Part shown: piece after piece, positions 11,122 to 21,917 of the stretch
Position numbering within the stretch: the stretch's first letter is position 1
How the letters are laid out: each line of letters begins with the position of its first letter
Notes under the pieces: generated by a model
What the model saw: only the letters and a program-made list of their open reading frames with translations
Told to the model about the DNA's origin: nothing
Databases searched by the model: none
Origin: Leptidea sinapis
Lineage: Eukaryota; Arthropoda; Insecta; Lepidoptera; Pieridae
DNA: 64,000 bases
NCBI RefSeq assembly: GCF_905404315.1
Contig: NC_066269.1
Coordinates: 15,444,501 to 15,508,500, forward strand
Direction: 5' to 3'
Translations under genes and position numbers: made by a program

Positions 11122-11930
11122 AGGGTTCCGTAGCAGCAAGTTATATAATATAAAAGTTATGTAGAAAGGAAAATGATATTAAATTATTTAAATGGAAAAG
11201 TGATTGCTCAAAATCAAACAGTGCAAATGAGTTTTCATTAAGTATACGTATTAAAAACAAACTACTTACTAGATCTCGTTCAAACCAATTTTTGGTGGAA
11301 GATTGCATGGTCATGTACATCATATATTTTACATCATCTATATTTATATACATCATCTTTTTTAGTTTTATTAATTTTTTATTTTAGAAGTTACAGGGGG
11401 GGACACATTTTATTACTTTGGAAGTGTCTCTCGCGCAAACTATTCAGTTTAGAAAAAAATTATATTAGAAACCTCAATATCATTTTTGAAGACCTGTCTA
11501 TAAATATCCCCCACGTATGATGGGTTTGATGGCAAAAATTCTATGTATGGGGAACCCTCAAAATTTATGGTTTTTTTTCTATTTTTGTGTAAAAATGTTA
11601 ATGTGGTTCACAGAAAACACCTGCTTACCAAGTTTCAACAGTATATTTCTTATACTCTTGGAAAAGAAGTGGCTGTGACCATACAGACATGACTAATCTA
11701 TAAGGGTTCCGTTTTTTGCGTAAAAAGTAAAAAAGCGTCCAAGTGCAATTCAGACTTGCCCATGAAGGGTTCCGTAGCAGCAAGTAATATAATATAAAAG
11801 TTATGTAGAAAGGAAAATGATATTAAATTATTTAAATGGAAAAGTGATTGCTCAAAATCAAACAGTGCAAATGAGTTTTCATCGAGTATACGTATTAAAA
11901 ACAAACTACTTACTAGTTCTCGTTCAAACA
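11085..11930 (+). repeat. Insect interspersed repeat, head-to-tail partial duplicate
   Basis: A unit starting gtaaaaaagcggccaagtgc and containing cccatgaagggttccgtagc runs to about 11721, where the same start occurs again. The second copy repeats the first roughly 205 bp (11079-11285 equals 11722-11930 with few changes) and then diverges. The gccaagtgc...gaagggttccgta signature is common in insect genomes; its transposon class is not clear to me. A decayed relative lies at 45372-45545. Confidence 0.65.
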
Positions 11931-12220
11931 CCATCGCAAAGCAAATGGTTTCTGTTTTTTTTTAAATTGAAATAGACGTTATTTTGCATAAACCCATAAT
12001 CATCAAAATGTTGTAAATTTTCTTGAGTGTAAATTCTGTTCCTTTACAAAATCCCTCCATCATCAGGAAATGTTGACTTGCCAAATTCTGTCACGAGGCA
12101 AAACACGTGTCGATTGATAAGAATTAACACTTAATAATACTCACAACATTTGGTTTTTGGTATATTGTGATCGGCATCTGCAATGTTTCTGAAGAGGTCT
12201 TCGAGAGTGAGTTAAACTTA

Positions 12221-12383
12221 TTATGCCTACTACTCGGCTATGTCGAGTTATTAAGTCTTTTGTGGGGCGATGTATATGCTTACAACAAGATCCCAGAAAA
12301 TGTTCAAAACAAATGTATTACGAAATTCATTCTTCTGAATTAAGAAAACGTTTGTGTGGTAAAGGTTACTATAACATAAATGG
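12221..12383 (+). pseudogene. LINE-A C-terminal fragment
   Basis: Encodes part of the post-RT tail of LINE-A (TTRLCRV..., CGKGYYN) and aligns with 57566-57720. Both ends are lost, and a few substitutions or indels have changed the middle so that the frame reads differently. Confidence 0.7.
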
Positions 12384-12506
12384 AATGTGCGTCTTGAAAA
12401 CCGCTGGCGATTCTTGAAAATATTCTAACTGTCCATCTGTATGTTGATACCAATTCTGATGAACGCGTCGTCGATCAAAACCTATGGTGTTTAAACTATA
12501 ATTATT

Positions 12507-12634
12507 TTATTGTTATACACATAGCTACATGAATAACAAACTTATGTGAATAGGAACACTTCACCTTCAGTGCTGACAATTATATATTTGAAAAAAAATT
12601 CCGCCAGGGCTTTCTTTGTTTTACAAACTTCAAA
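12507..12634 (+). repeat. Duplicated block 2
   Basis: About 128 bp beginning attttattgttatacacatag and ending gttttacaaacttc. It recurs nearly unchanged at 15019-15147, where it directly follows duplicated block 1. Confidence 0.75.
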
Positions 12635-12639
12635 GTCTT

Positions 12640-12975
12640 GGCATTCAATTTTATAATAAAATACCAGACATTCTTCCATTCCAGATATTAAAGATTCTTT
12701 GACAAAGAAGGCTTACTATAGTATGTAGATTATTTAAATAATAACAATGCATGGTTCTTATCTGGTTCTGCGAAGGCCACATAAAATTGTATAATCTTAT
12801 ATTAAATAGGCTTAGTTGTTATATGATTTAAAAGATGGGCTGGAAGTTTCTTATCAGTTCTTCTCCCTATGTCAAACCCCTTTACGAACTGTTGTAGCTT
12901 CATAATGTTTACCAAGTGTTGTTGCAATATGTTATGTTATTGTCAGTCTCTATGTTAAATAAATGTATTTCGATC
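12640..12975 (+). pseudogene. Possible LINE C-terminal end and 3' UTR
   Basis: Translation gives GIQFYNKIPDILPF followed by a basic stretch, the same kind of segment (FYNKIP) found near the C termini of LINE-A and LINE-C. It ends with an aataaatg signal at about 12957. The frame is broken by a stop, and the family is not assigned. Confidence 0.4.
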
Positions 12976-12992
12976 ATAAGAATATATAGTTA

Positions 12993-13412
12993 CTACCTGA
13001 CCCAGCAAACGTTGTATTGTCATATAAAATAAATAAATACAAAGTAGATGCAATCTATTCTCAGTCCTACCAAATTTATCGTACTACAATTATTGTATTC
13101 GATTGCCATCTTGCAACCCCATAGCGGATTTGTGGATGGAACAGAATAATATTAAAATCGCGATTCAATAATAGTTGTAGATCGTAGAAGGGCGAAAATT
13201 TGAGGTTGTATCTATTTGTTAATGCTGAATCATAATAAAATAAAAAAAAAATTTGGGGTGGACTATCCTTATCATTTAGGGGGATAAAAAATAGATGTTG
13301 TTCGATTCTCACACCTATCCAATGTGCACACATAATTTTAATGAGAATCGGTCAAGACGTTTCGGAGTAGTTTAACCACAAACATCGCGACACGACAATT
13401 TTATATATTAGA
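12993..13412 (-). mobile_element. Helitron-like non-autonomous element
   Basis: The plus strand begins ctacctgacccagcaaacg and ends ttatatattaga, close in structure to the Helitron at 43584-43937 (ctagctgacccgacaaacg to tataatattagcataga). On the minus strand it starts TCTAATATATAAAATTG and ends GGGTCAGGTAG, near the TC...CTRR consensus with one terminal change. No Rep/helicase frame is present. Confidence 0.55.
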
Positions 13413-13704
13413 TAATTTGATTGTTCGAATGTCAACATAAATATACAGCAAGTTTGCAAGTTTGATTCTTCGTTTTCTTGAATGCATGACGCCATAAGTA
13501 CGCCATTACAGGCCACCAAATAGAACTTCAAAAAGTACTTATTGTTGTAATGTACGATGATACGGACCATTCGTGTTAAGACTCGTGCTTCGCTGGTTTT
13601 TATTTTAAGTTAATAAAATAATTATTGTGATAGTTTTACCTTTAGTATTCATCTCACAAGCCATCTTAAAGCATAATCTATGAAAATGTACATTTCTGAA
13701 TAAA

Positions 13705-14110
13705 TATAAGGTTGTTATGCCTACTACACGGTTAAGTCGAGTTAGAAACTCTTGTATTGGGCGATGTGTATGCTTTTGGAATATGATCCCAGAAAATGTA
13801 CAAAACAATTAATGTGTTACGAAATTTAAAAGATTTGTTAAAAGACGTGTGTGGGAAAGGAACGTAAAATAAACGATTTTCTTAATGATACCACAGACTG
13901 GGAATGAAGCAAACACCCTCGGGCTTAATGTTTATTGTACAATATGACATTGTTATCCATATTTTTACTAAAAAAAAGCCGCTGAGTTTCTTGCGCCTGT
14001 TCTTCTCAGGTCTGAGGCAGTCCTTTTTGAATGGGTAGTAGTTTTTGACGTTTAATTAATGATATTGAATCCTGTTCTGAATAAACATATTTGAATTTGA
14101 ATTTGAATCT
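13705..14110 (+). pseudogene. LINE-A 3' fragment with (TTTGAA)n tail
   Basis: Contains the post-RT tail (ttatgcctactacacgg, tgatcccagaaaatg), the 3' UTR hallmark ctgaggcagtc plus gaatgggtagtag, and the characteristic tail atttgaatttgaatttgaa. It is truncated at the 5' side and frameshifted. Confidence 0.8.
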
Positions 14111-14432
14111 GTCCAATACCATTTTAAAAATATCAGCATAATGATAAAAATATCTCATATAAGTACATAGTAAATCTTGTTTTACTCGTTTGGATAACCT
14201 AAAAAGTTGCAGAAATCTTGCGAGCGAAAACTGAAGCGTGGTTACTACGATACTCATAATCAAGTTTCAGTGATTCGTGAATTTTCCGTTTGCTCGATGG
14301 CTTGTGTCAATTGCAAGCTAAATTTTCTTTGAGTCAGTGAGCCTTACCCGTCTGGAAATATTATTTTATCACGCGGTGTAGATAAGAGTAAATAGAAACA
14401 AACATGTCGGTTTTGCTTATATGTCACGTAAC

Positions 14433-14493
14433 ATTAATACCTACTGAACAAAACATTTGGATACCTGATTGCTGAGGTTCAGTAGGTATTAAT
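14433..14493. other. Perfect 17 bp inverted repeat, hairpin
   Basis: Left arm 14433-14449 (attaatacctactgaac) and right arm 14477-14493 are exact reverse complements with a 27-base loop. No coding context. The size could suit a small RNA hairpin, but pairing stops sharply at both ends, unlike most pre-miRNAs. Confidence 0.5.
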
Positions 14494-14574
14494 ACCTTGG
14501 ACACCTACAAATGTAGCATACATTACTTGGAATACAAAAATGAACTCATAAAAGGCATAAATTGCCACTTGCCA

Positions 14575-15147
14575 CAAAAAAGCGCGTACACCTTCCTTAA
14601 AGGCCGGCAACGCTCCTGTGATTTCCTTGGGCTTGCAAGAGAATGTGGGCGGCGGTGATCACTTAACACCAGGTGACCAGTGCGCTCATTTGTCCTCCCT
14701 TTCCATAAAAAAAAATAAAATTTCAAAACGATAATTTTGATATGGTTGCCTCATATTTCAGCAATTATACCTATTATTTCACGCTTAGAAAGTAAACTGA
14801 ATAGATTGCGAAGCGGAAGCGAATAACCGTTAATGCATCTAGGAGAATATTTTATAATATTTTATGTAATTTCCGACTCGGAAAAACCTATTTACCTCAT
14901 TATGTAGGTACGTTTTATAATATTTAGTTATTGCTATGTATTTATATAAATAGCTCTTGATAAAATATTATTTCCAACGCAATACTTCCGCAGTGAGCTC
15001 TTTCATCAGTAAACGCAGTATTTTATTGTTATACACATAGCTACATGAATGACAAACTTATGTGAATAGGAACACTTCACCTTCAATGCTGACAATTATA
15101 TATTTGACAAATTTTTCCGCCAGGGCTTTCTTTGTTTTACAAACTTC
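14575..15147 (+). repeat. Mosaic duplication: LINE-B end, block 1, block 2
   Basis: Begins with a longer LINE-B 3' end than the 9.87 kb copy (from agcgcgtacaccttcc), continues as block 1 to about 15016, then switches directly to block 2 (12507-12634) until about 15147. The junction (aaacg then cagtattttattg) has no intervening sequence. Confidence 0.75.
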
Positions 15148-15254
15148 TCTTTTAATGTATAATGTGTAATAAAATTTATCAATACAGGAGCCACAGTGGG
15201 TGAATAATAATACACCGTCTTTGATATAAATTTAAATGTGGTAGTGGGGCAGTA

Positions 15255-15425
15255 AAGTCCTCGAATGGCGACCACGTACCGTAAGACGCAGTGTTGGTCC
15301 CCCAAAAGATTGAACGACGATCTGGTCAAGATCGCCGGAATACAATGGATGAGGGCAGCACAGGACCGATCGTGGAGGCCTTAGTCCAGCAGTGGATGTT
15401 TTCCGGCTGATGGTGATAAAACGAA
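15255..15425 (+). pseudogene. RTE LINE 3' end
   Basis: Encodes the hallmark RTE C-terminal region with recognisable NDDLVKIAGIQWMRAAQDRS, then a frameshifted stretch where the usual short QQW-type ending lies. The tail reads ctgatggtgataa, like the simple-repeat tails of RTE elements. Only the last about 170 bp remain. Confidence 0.75.
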
Positions 15426-15756
15426 TATAAAGTAAAATGAATTTATCCAAGATAAAATAAACAACTCATGTTACCTAATTCGATAAGTTAATATGAATAT
15501 AAACCTACGTATATTTTTATATCTTTAATTAAGGCAAGAACTATTAATTGTAGCTCACTGAGATGTATTCAAATTATATAGAAAGCCTTTGAAGTTAGAG
15601 TTTCAAACTGAGCGTTAGTTACTTAACTAGTATTCTCAAAATATTAGCTTTAGTTTAAACTTACTGTCCCCAAACAATATTGCAGCTAATAATCGTGTAT
15701 TATTTAAGTATGGTTACAATATGTGGAATGTTTTGATAGAAATGAAAATGAATGAA

Positions 15757-16063
15757 AATAAGGGACGAGACGAGCAGGACGTTGAGCTGTTAATTGATAC
15801 GCCCTGCCCATTATAATGCAGCGCCGCTCAAGATTATTAAAAATCCCAAAAATTCTGAGCGGCACTACAACTGCGCACGTCACCTTGAGACATAAGATGA
15901 CCAGTTTCATTTGCCCTCATCATTAGTAATTTTACTAGCTACGGCGCCCTTCAGACGGAAACACAGTAATGCTTACACATTACTGCTTCACAGCAGAAAT
16001 AGGCGCCGTTGTGGTACCCATAATCTAGCCGGCATCCTGTGCAAAGGAGTCTCCAAATGGTAA
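15757..16063 (-). repeat. Repeat A
   Basis: Reverse copy from aataagggacgagacgagc to ctccaaatgg. It carries one internal insertion around 15920 and a changed 5' end (ccaaatgg in place of cccactgg). Confidence 0.75.
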
Positions 16064-16587
16064 ATAGGAATTCATAATAAAAAACTTTTTTTAACAAAGA
16101 TGGGACTTAGAAAACCACTGTTAGTAGGAAAACATAATAAAAAGACTGCGGTATTATTTGAGTAGGTACTTAGTATTCGGCAAAAAGGCTGTATATTTTT
16201 AGCGGGAGAACTATTCCGTTTTCACGAAGAGTACATAATTAAAATACTTCATAACGATATGCTGGCATCGTTATTCTCGAGTTTGAACTCGAAAACTAAT
16301 TAAAATAATGTTTAAATGAGTTCTTGGATTGTAGCTGGATGGTATATTCTGTAACAATATATGTGTCTGTAAGCTTCAGCATATATGTCCCAAAAATGTT
16401 TACTTTCATTATGAATTAGACGATCTCGAATTTTAACATACCAATACTTTATATCATATATTATATTTATATCTGTTCATTACCTTAAACACTTATATTT
16501 TATTTATACAGAAATAAAAAAATATATATATACTGGAACAATGAACCTAAAACTAAAATGCTTAAAAAATATAATATAATAACTATC

Positions 16588-16720
16588 AGCCTTGCTATCC
16601 AACGCGGTAATGCTGCCAGTATTCTAGGTACGCTTCCACGTAATGATAGTTTTAATTTTATGTAGTCGTAGTATTGTTAACATAGTTATAAGATTTGTTT
16701 TGATTAAATAAATAACTAAA
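16588..16720 (+). pseudogene. LINE-D C terminus and 3' UTR
   Basis: Encodes AIQRGNAASILGTLPRND and a stop at 16660-16662, the distinctive C-terminal end of a lepidopteran-type non-LTR element, followed by about 60 bp shared with 39755-39815. Only the last 25 codons survive. Confidence 0.6.
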
Positions 16721-16734
16721 ATACACAATTAAAA

Positions 16735-16990
16735 GGAGTCCCTTTAGGCAGTGTTCCGAAGATACTGGCAACGTTCCCTCTTTTAATAGCTAGACTAATT
16801 CTTTGTCCGAGGTAAATGCCAGCTCTTCGGTCTCCTGTGAAGTCGACTAACCTTTTGCTATTTCCTTAAAAAGCCTTATAGCGCTAGGACCCTATGGACC
16901 AAGGGTCTCGAGATCGAATGGGTCAAAATCATATTCGGAGCCTAGATCCTGTATCCATACTTTATCATATTTTATGTAGGTACGTACAAA
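16735..16990 (-). pseudogene. LINE-D-related C-terminal fragment, opposite strand
   Basis: On the minus strand it reads (with stops) RLVDFTGDRRAGIYLGQRIS, then KRGNVASIFGTLPKG and a stop. The RGN(A/V)ASI(L/F)GTLP core is shared with 16588 and 39711, but the divergence shows it is a different subfamily. The two fragments face away from each other about 70 bp apart. Confidence 0.6.
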
Positions 16991-17118
16991 ATCACACAGG
17001 CATCATATTTCAAATTCTGACGTTTCTAGTCCGCCATAGATAACTCCATCACGTGACTCTAGCCGGAAATACGAACCTGTCAAAACGTGAACTCTCGCCA
17101 GTCTTTCGTTTGGGTGTT

Positions 17119-17440
17119 ATGGCCGACGATAAACATTGGTAAGTTACGAGTTTTTATTTAATGCAGGGATTTTTGTATATTAATGTTATGTTTTTCATAA
17201 TATTATCTTGTGTTTACATTTATTACATCCCTTAAGTAATTATTGTTGCCTTCTAATAGTTTTTTCCGTAATAATCATTTTGCATTTATTGTTGAATTTT
17301 TATTTTTTATAACGTTTTATGGACAAAATGACATACATATGTAACGGACAAAATGACATAGGTATGTCGTTTTGATCAATGAGTTAATTGTAGGTACTCA
17401 ACATCTGTTTCTCGTTAATCAGCTGTTAATTTCTTTACAG
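17119..17440 (+). other. Probable 5' exon end and intron of the pogo transposase
   Basis: A consensus donor (TTG|GTAAGT, cut after 17138) and a strong acceptor (ttaatttctttacag, ending 17440) bracket a 302 bp AT-rich interval directly before the transposase start. The upstream exon has an ATG at 17119 that after splicing would stop after seven codons, so it would act as a tiny upstream frame. Confidence 0.45.
17321..17364. repeat. Subterminal ACAAAATGACATA motifs, left side
   Basis: Two direct copies of ggacaaaatgacata (17321-17335 and 17346-17360) with 10 bp between them. The second forms a near-palindrome with the following tatgtcgttttg. Related motifs recur on the right side at 19430-19460 and 19623-19635, so these are good candidates for transposase binding sites. 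Confidence 0.55.
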
Positions 17441-17443
17441 ATA

Positions 17444-19219
17444 ATGCCGCGTAATTATAAGCGGATGACTGATCGTCAATCCTGGAGTGAGGAATCAATG
17501 CGTAAAGCTATGGAAGCAGTTCGCAGTAACAAAATGGGCTGGATTTTAGCGTCGAAGACATTTGGAGTACCACAAGCAACTCTAAGAAGACATGCTTTGG
17601 ATAGTAACAAAACTTTGGAGTCCTCTGCAAAGGATCTAGGATGTTGGAAAGCTACTTTTCCACCTGATGTGGAAAGAAAATTAGTTGAGCATTTGAAATT
17701 ACTTGAATCTCGTTTGTTTGGACTGACGCGAACGTCTGTTCAAGAATTAGCTTTTGAGTTAGCTGAAAATAACGATTTTGCACACAAATTTAACCCGCAA
17801 AAACAAAAAGCTGGACAAGAATGGTTAGAAGGGTTTTTGAGGCGAAATAAAGATATTTCTTTACGCAAACCAGAAGCTACTTCAGCTGCTCGTGCTCAGG
17901 CTTTTAATCGGCCTCAATTCAATAAGTTTTTTAAGATTTACGGACATCTGCTGGAATCTGAGAACATTGGGCCACACAGAATTTATAATGCTGACGAATC
18001 AAGCCTGTCTACTGTACAAAAACCCCAGAAGATATTGGCTACTACTGGTAGGAAGCATGTTGGCGTAATAACTAGCGCAGAACGTGGAACTAACACCACT
18101 GTTGTCTGATGTGTTAGTGCAATTGGTACCTTTGTTCCGACGATGATGATATTTTCTAGGAAAAATATGAAAAATGAATTGGTCGATGAAGCACCTCCTG
18201 GTACTTTAGGTGTAGCTCAACCATCAGGATGGATGACAACGGATTTATTTCTGAAATGGCTCAAACACTTTCAAAGTTTTGTTAAATCATCGATTGACGA
18301 TAAAGTTATATTGATTGTCGACGGGCATGCAAGCCACAAAGGGCTTGAAACTTTAGAATATGCCAAACAAAACGGCATTATTATTCTGTGTCTACCTCCA
18401 CATTGCACTCATCGTCTCCAGCCTTTGGATGTCTCGTTTTTTGCGCCTTTGAAGACATATTTCAACCAAGAGACATCCAAATGGCTTAAACAACACCCAG
18501 GACGTAATGTTACATAGTTTCAAGATGCTGGCCTGTTCAAAGAAGCTTATGGTAAGGCAGCTACAGTGCAAAATAGTTGTAACGGATTCAAAAGCACTGG
18601 GATTTGGCCTCTAAACCCTGAAATATTTCCCGATTATATGTACGAACCTGCAGAGACTACAAACATACCACTGGAAGACATCTCCAATATGCAATATCAT
18701 CAGCAAATAGGCCCTATTCCAGTTCCCATAGCAGGACCCTCCACACAACAGCTAGACGATTTAATGTCACTTCCCGGAACGAACGATCTCCAAGCTTCTG
18801 AAACTCAGCAACAAATAATCCGCGCCGTAACACCTGACAATAAAGACACAACAGGTCAAACAACCGACTCTACTGAACCAGCAGACAATTCAACAGCAAA
18901 TACTAGTCAAGACCTTATTTTACCTGCTGCAAATCAAAATCGCCCATCTATTGGTAGTGAAAAACATCCCTCATCCTATACGTTAGCAGTGCCTATTGAA
19001 GTTATATCTCCTGTCCCAAAAGAACATTACGTAAGTGGCCAAGGCAAACGTAAGCGAAAGAAACAGCAAACCTCTTTAGTTTTGACTTCAACTCCAAATA
19101 TGAAAGAAATTAAGGCAAAAAATGAGCCTAAAGCTCCTTCAGAGAAGAAGAGACGAATGGTTACCAAAACCATATTCCAAGAAGACAGCGAAGAAGAAAA
19201 TTTGCCAAACTACGCTTAA
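17444..19219 (+). pseudogene. Pogo/Tigger-type DDE transposase, stop-interrupted
   Basis: The start is ATG 17444, placed just after a splice acceptor and opening MPRNYKRMTDR. An N-terminal psq-type helix-turn-helix follows (residues about 10-55, with W..ESMRKAMEAV and GVPQATLRRHA), then a CENP-B-like segment, then a DDE_1 catalytic domain. The first Asp is in YNADESS at about 17990, the second in IVDGHASHKG at about 18318, and the third in RLQPLDVSFF at about 18430. The C-terminal third is Ser/Thr/Pro/Gln-rich and ends in a basic stretch. One frame is kept throughout, but TGA at 18107-18109 and TAG at 18515-18517 interrupt it; both fit single point changes (Cys and Gln codons). In active relatives the enzyme cuts TIRs and inserts at TA. 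Recent inactivation is inferred from the lack of frameshifts. Confidence 0.85.
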
Positions 19220-19345
19220 GATGACGAAGAGGATTGAGCATGTATTTATTGCAACGATCTTTATTCGCGATCAAAACCTGGAGAAGACTGGTTGCGGTGT
19301 TTAAAATGTTCACATTGGGCCCACGCTTCTTGCGCGAATGTTTCT
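19220..19345 (+). pseudogene. PHD-like zinc-finger tail of the pogo transposase
   Basis: The same reading frame continues past TAA 19217-19219 and TGA 19235-19237 into a segment with CIYCNDLYS, then WLRCLKCSHWAHASC. The CX2C...CX2C...HX2C spacing is that of the zinc finger at the C terminus of many insect pogo/Jerky-like transposases. Both stops are likely later point mutations, so the original protein probably ended downstream of 19345. Confidence 0.65.
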
Positions 19346-19429
19346 AAACGAACCAAGCGGTTCATTATGAGCTTTGTCTTTAATTTTATAACTTTTGCCG
19401 TGTATATCATTTAGTCCGTATGTGGTATG

Positions 19430-19635
19430 CCATTTTGTCCATAGCATATGGACAAAATGGATTTCGTTGATCTCAGTTAAATTTAAAATTATTATTTTTT
19501 CTAGTTTGCTTATCTTTTAAGTATCTATTATAATTCAAAGATATGAAACCTAAGATTACTGGTGTGCAATGTGAATGCGCTGTGATTTACCATTAAAGAG
19601 TTATGACCCAAAACCTAAACTATATGTCATTTTGT
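19430..19635. repeat. Subterminal motifs, right side of the pogo element
   Basis: ccattttgtccat (19430-19442) and atggacaaaatgg (19448-19460) form a perfect 13 bp palindrome with a 5-base spacer. A further tatgtcattttgt lies at 19623-19635, inverted relative to the left-hand motifs. The outer termini of the element were not resolved. Confidence 0.5.
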
Positions 19636-19822
19636 ACGTACCTCCCCTACATTCCAGGGTACAGGCCCGAACATTTTTTGTCAATCTCCTTTAACTCTAC
19701 TTGTCATTCAAATTATTGGAAAGCAGGGCGGTTATTTGAATTATACACACACATTGATATTACTATATTTGTGCAGAGTTTTCACCTATTTGAAGGAACA
19801 ATAATATTGATTTAATATTGAC

Positions 19823-20113
19823 ACACTTTTTACACAAATTATCTTGCCCCAAGTTAAGCATATATATATATATATATATATATGGCTATATAGCCTGTGT
19901 TATGGGTCACAATACAATGATATATTTAATACAATATACTTACTTAAACATACATAAATTCATATAACATACATAAATATATTTAATCATCCATGACTCG
20001 GAAACAAACATCCATATTCATCATATAAAAGCTTGCACCTACCGGGATTCGAACTCAGGACCTCTAGCTTAGTAGGTAGGATTGCTAACCACTCGGCTAT
20101 ACAAGTAATGAAC
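19823..20113 (-). repeat. SINE-1, full copy with tRNA-like head
   Basis: On the minus strand the head contains an A box (tagccgagtgg) and a perfect B box (gttcgaatccc) with correct tRNA spacing, and a 7 bp acceptor stem can form (cttgtat with gtgcaag). The body ends cttggggcaagataatttgt. A (TA)n expansion of about 24 bp interrupts the body at 19861-19884. Transcription would be by RNA polymerase III. Confidence 0.75.
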
Positions 20114-21157
20114 GCTTAAAACTTAGTGATCTCGCTTATATAGACTGGACAGATAATCGTGTTAATACTACCAAATGACAACTATCTTACTCGAATAATG
20201 ATGATCCATAATGAAGTTAATATAACCACAGAGTAGTGATGGATACTTACGTATTAAATTTAACTAAAGATCTGAAAGTTACGTGCAACATAGATATTTA
20301 TAATCACTAAACAACTGTATTTATATTATTTCGTTAACAGAATAATCACATTATTAGCAGAATATAATACTTCTGTCGTATGGGCACTGTCGTTAAAATC
20401 GAATTTCGAAAAGTTTATTAAGTCACGACAGATTAGCATGTTCTTCAAACTAACATGATAATTATATAAAATTACGTTGCTAAAATATTTGACCAACTGA
20501 TCCATTATTTACAAATTATTTAATAATATAATTATTAAATTGATAATTAACATAAATAGTTAATAATATTAATCAATGTATTATTAATATTAGTAATATT
20601 AATAATATAATTTATAAAATTAATAATAAAATTTAATTATTAAATAGGATATCGTATACTCCATGTCGTTGGCAGCGCTTAAGATTATTCAACAAAATTG
20701 GAAGGGTATATATTATTATGAGTCTCAAATATTAGTAGGCAGCAGTTAGTTCACTTTACGTATTCAAATAACACTAACGTAGGTTCTACAACGCTCCATC
20801 TAATTTTGCTATTGTGTTACGATGTTGAGAATAGCAAATGTTATGATAACTCAAATAATATGTAATGACAGAGACAATTAAAGCTATACCAGTATTTGTA
20901 TATTATTAATTGATGTTTTTATTTATAATATCACCTCGGAATACAATAAATGATACTTATAACTAATAGGTAAGTATCCATTCCTACTCTATACATAAGC
21001 ATAGGTAAGTATAAACTTACTTCTTACATTTTGTTACATGGTATATACCTAGTCTTGCCATAAATACTGAAAGAAAGAAAAATAAATTTCAATTACAAAC
21101 AACATTTATAATATTACAGTGTGTGAGTTTAATACATAAATTTAAATAATAAAAAGC
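20114..21157. other. AT-rich spacer
   Basis: No gene seen. Bases 20500-20650 are an almost pure A/T stretch of repeated ttaataatatt-like words. Confidence 0.4.
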
Positions 21158-21917
21158 TTATTCGATATTGTGATCTCCATTGGCTGCAATACAGTCCTAT
21201 AAACGTTGAGACCAGTTATCAATAGGAGCACTCTTTCCATGGAAAAATTCTTCACTGCCAATCGTATGGATTGTTTAGGGACTCCAAATTATTATGGCGT
21301 TTAGAGCAAGCCGAACTCTCTAAAACTGACCATAAATCATAATCCAGCGGATTAAGTTCGGGACTAGACGACGGCCACTCGTCAGCTCTGATGAAGCCCG
21401 AAACGTTTGGTTCCAACCAAGACTGCGTAGACCGAGCTTTAAGACCCAGCACCGGGTCTTGCTGAAATGATCATTCTTAGTTATTGAACATGGTGTTGTT
21501 GAGGGGCTTCACTTCCTTCTCAAGAATGGTATCTTGCTACACTTGTGCCGATGTTTTGATAACTTTATGGTGATTTTACAAAAGTATGGTTCAGTCACTC
21601 CTTCATAGCTAATACCCCACCAAACCATCACTGAAGTCGTTTAGTGCCTACGTTGCACACCACACTAAAATCTTTTGCTTTCGGACAGGATTTCTTCGAA
21701 TTCTTTCCTGTTTTGACCGCCTTTCGTACGAACACTACGTAGAATGCCAGATCTTTTTCTGTCACAAACATAGGAGGTCCACCGTACCTATTTATAGTCC
21801 GGTACAAAAACATTTTACTAATACCAAGTGTATTAAGAGTTTAATAAAGTGCATTTGGCTCAATACCTATTTTGTGTAATGCAATCACAGCGATTTGGTT
21901 CTCTTTATCACCTCCAT
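21158..21917 (-). pseudogene. maT-clade mariner transposase (DD37D), decayed
   Basis: Minus-strand remnants run in order from MEVIKRTKS (ATG about 21917) through MFLYRTINRYGG and FVTEKDLAFYV to FQQDPV and WPSSSPELNPLDYDLW, ending in a stop at 21160-21158. Thirty-seven residues separate the Asp of QQD from the Asp of NPLD, which is the DD37D signature of maT elements within Tc1/mariner. The frame is shifted or stopped at least six times, and the N-terminal helix-turn-helix is shortened. TIRs were not resolved, so the copy is old. Active relatives insert at TA dinucleotides. Confidence 0.8.

Noticed and set aside
14343..14432. Minus-strand 30-codon open stretch ending in a GGTAAGG donor, as an upstream partner of the exon at 6187-6331
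   Set aside because: The donor is reasonable, but the acceptor side is poor, the peptide is unremarkable, and 8 kb of repeats separate them.
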